The position numbers and the translations under genes were made by a program. A DNA stretch of 64,000 nucleotides from Io17-Chloro-G2 sp963663135. Lineage in GTDB: Bacteria > Chloroflexota > Dehalococcoidia > Lucifugimonadales > UBA3495. The number at the start of each line of letters is the position of its first letter. Within the stretch, counting starts at the first letter, position 1. The notes below the pieces were generated by a model. The model did no database searches. It was given only the letters and a program-made list of their open reading frames with translations, and was not told the origin of the DNA. The stretch covers positions 1,612,001 through 1,676,000 of the forward strand of contig CAXXRM010000005.1 of the NCBI GenBank assembly GCA_963663135.2, given 5' to 3'. Positions 63,718 through 64,000 of this stretch are shown here, piece after piece.

Positions 63718-64000
63718 TGGGCGACCCTGTTTAATTTGGGATTCCAGCTTTCGGTGGACTGACGGGTGGCCGGTACAAGTGTTTTCGAAGACCTGAGCCC
63801 TCGGCTCATTGGAACACCACAATCGCCGCGGCGCGGCGTACCTCCAAGAGCCCTCCGCCCTGAATTCTCGACCGTGTCTGGGCCGCCGGCCTATCCAGGG
63901 TCTGCGGCCTGGGTGGGCCGAGACGAGCAAGATTCCCTGTACGCCTGTTGATGTTCCGCTATGGTTTGTGGGTTGCGTTGGAGCGGCACTATCGTTTTAA

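Noticed and set aside
1..64000. tRNA, rRNA or riboswitch genes
   Set aside because: Reading of the intergenic gaps found no T-arm/anticodon pattern, rRNA or known aptamer consensus; a covariance-model search would be needed to be sure.

Overview
The window looks like a chromosomal segment of a high-GC bacterium, most likely a Chloroflexota of the Dehalococcoidia/SAR202 type. That placement is inference from gene style and content: lipoproteins with Pro/Thr-rich linkers, a leucine-rich-repeat surface protein, a PQQ-type sugar dehydrogenase, a flavin monooxygenase, a B12-dependent acyl-CoA mutase and an SLC23 permease. No rRNA, tRNA or CRISPR array was seen, so there is no direct phylogenetic marker.

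Layout. 1-1 kb: the end of a leucine-rich-repeat protein that runs into an interspersed repeat. 1-8.5 kb: housekeeping genes (phosphoglucose/phosphomannose isomerase, MFS transporter, ligA, pth) and a secreted HExxH metalloprotease. 8.5-12.2 kb, minus strand: two tandem copies of a 27-residue membrane microprotein gene, an ammonium transporter and a two-domain sulfurtransferase. 12.8-25 kb: ftsH, hflK, hflC, sucC, sucD, gatB, secG, a SAM hydrolase (DUF62) and both E1 subunits of a 2-oxoacid dehydrogenase. 25-29.5 kb is accessory: a double endonuclease-VII HNH protein, a DUF4160/DUF2442 pair, an SDR and a PIN toxin-antitoxin operon. 29.6-33.8 kb is a coenzyme-A module: 3-hydroxyacyl-CoA dehydrogenase, a beta-propeller protein, and large and small B12 mutase subunits whose active-site residues match 2-hydroxyisobutyryl-CoA mutase. 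34-42.4 kb: cupin, aldo/keto reductase, a methyltransferase-like/radical-SAM pair, a Baeyer-Villiger-type monooxygenase, narK and a broken nirA. 42.8-48 kb: paired small membrane proteins, an M28 peptidase lipoprotein, an ATP-grasp ligase and an alpha-carbonic anhydrase lipoprotein. 48.6-55 kb: a complete five-gene peptide-type ABC importer. 55-64 kb: a GH15 glucoamylase/trehalase, a frameshifted SLC23 permease with a C-terminal ATPase-like domain, an ABC-F protein and a PQQ-type sugar dehydrogenase lipoprotein.

How the genes fit together. Nitrogen acquisition is represented by amt, narK and nirA; the amt upstream region shares a short motif with the two microprotein promoters. FtsH, HflK and HflC form the usual membrane quality-control set. 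The mutase and the divergent 3-hydroxyacyl-CoA dehydrogenase could together turn 2-hydroxyisobutyryl-CoA into acetoacetyl-CoA. The ABC importer and the secreted peptidases fit a peptide-scavenging heterotroph.

The most interesting signals are the duplicated microprotein transcription units, the mutase specificity residues, the ligA 12-bp repeat with a one-base slip, a DUF4160 gene that has an ATA codon where its start should be, and the methyltransferase/radical-SAM pair. Three genes (ligA, nirA, SLC23 permease) carry single-G indels and nirA also has an in-frame TAG, so assembly error must be considered before calling them broken.
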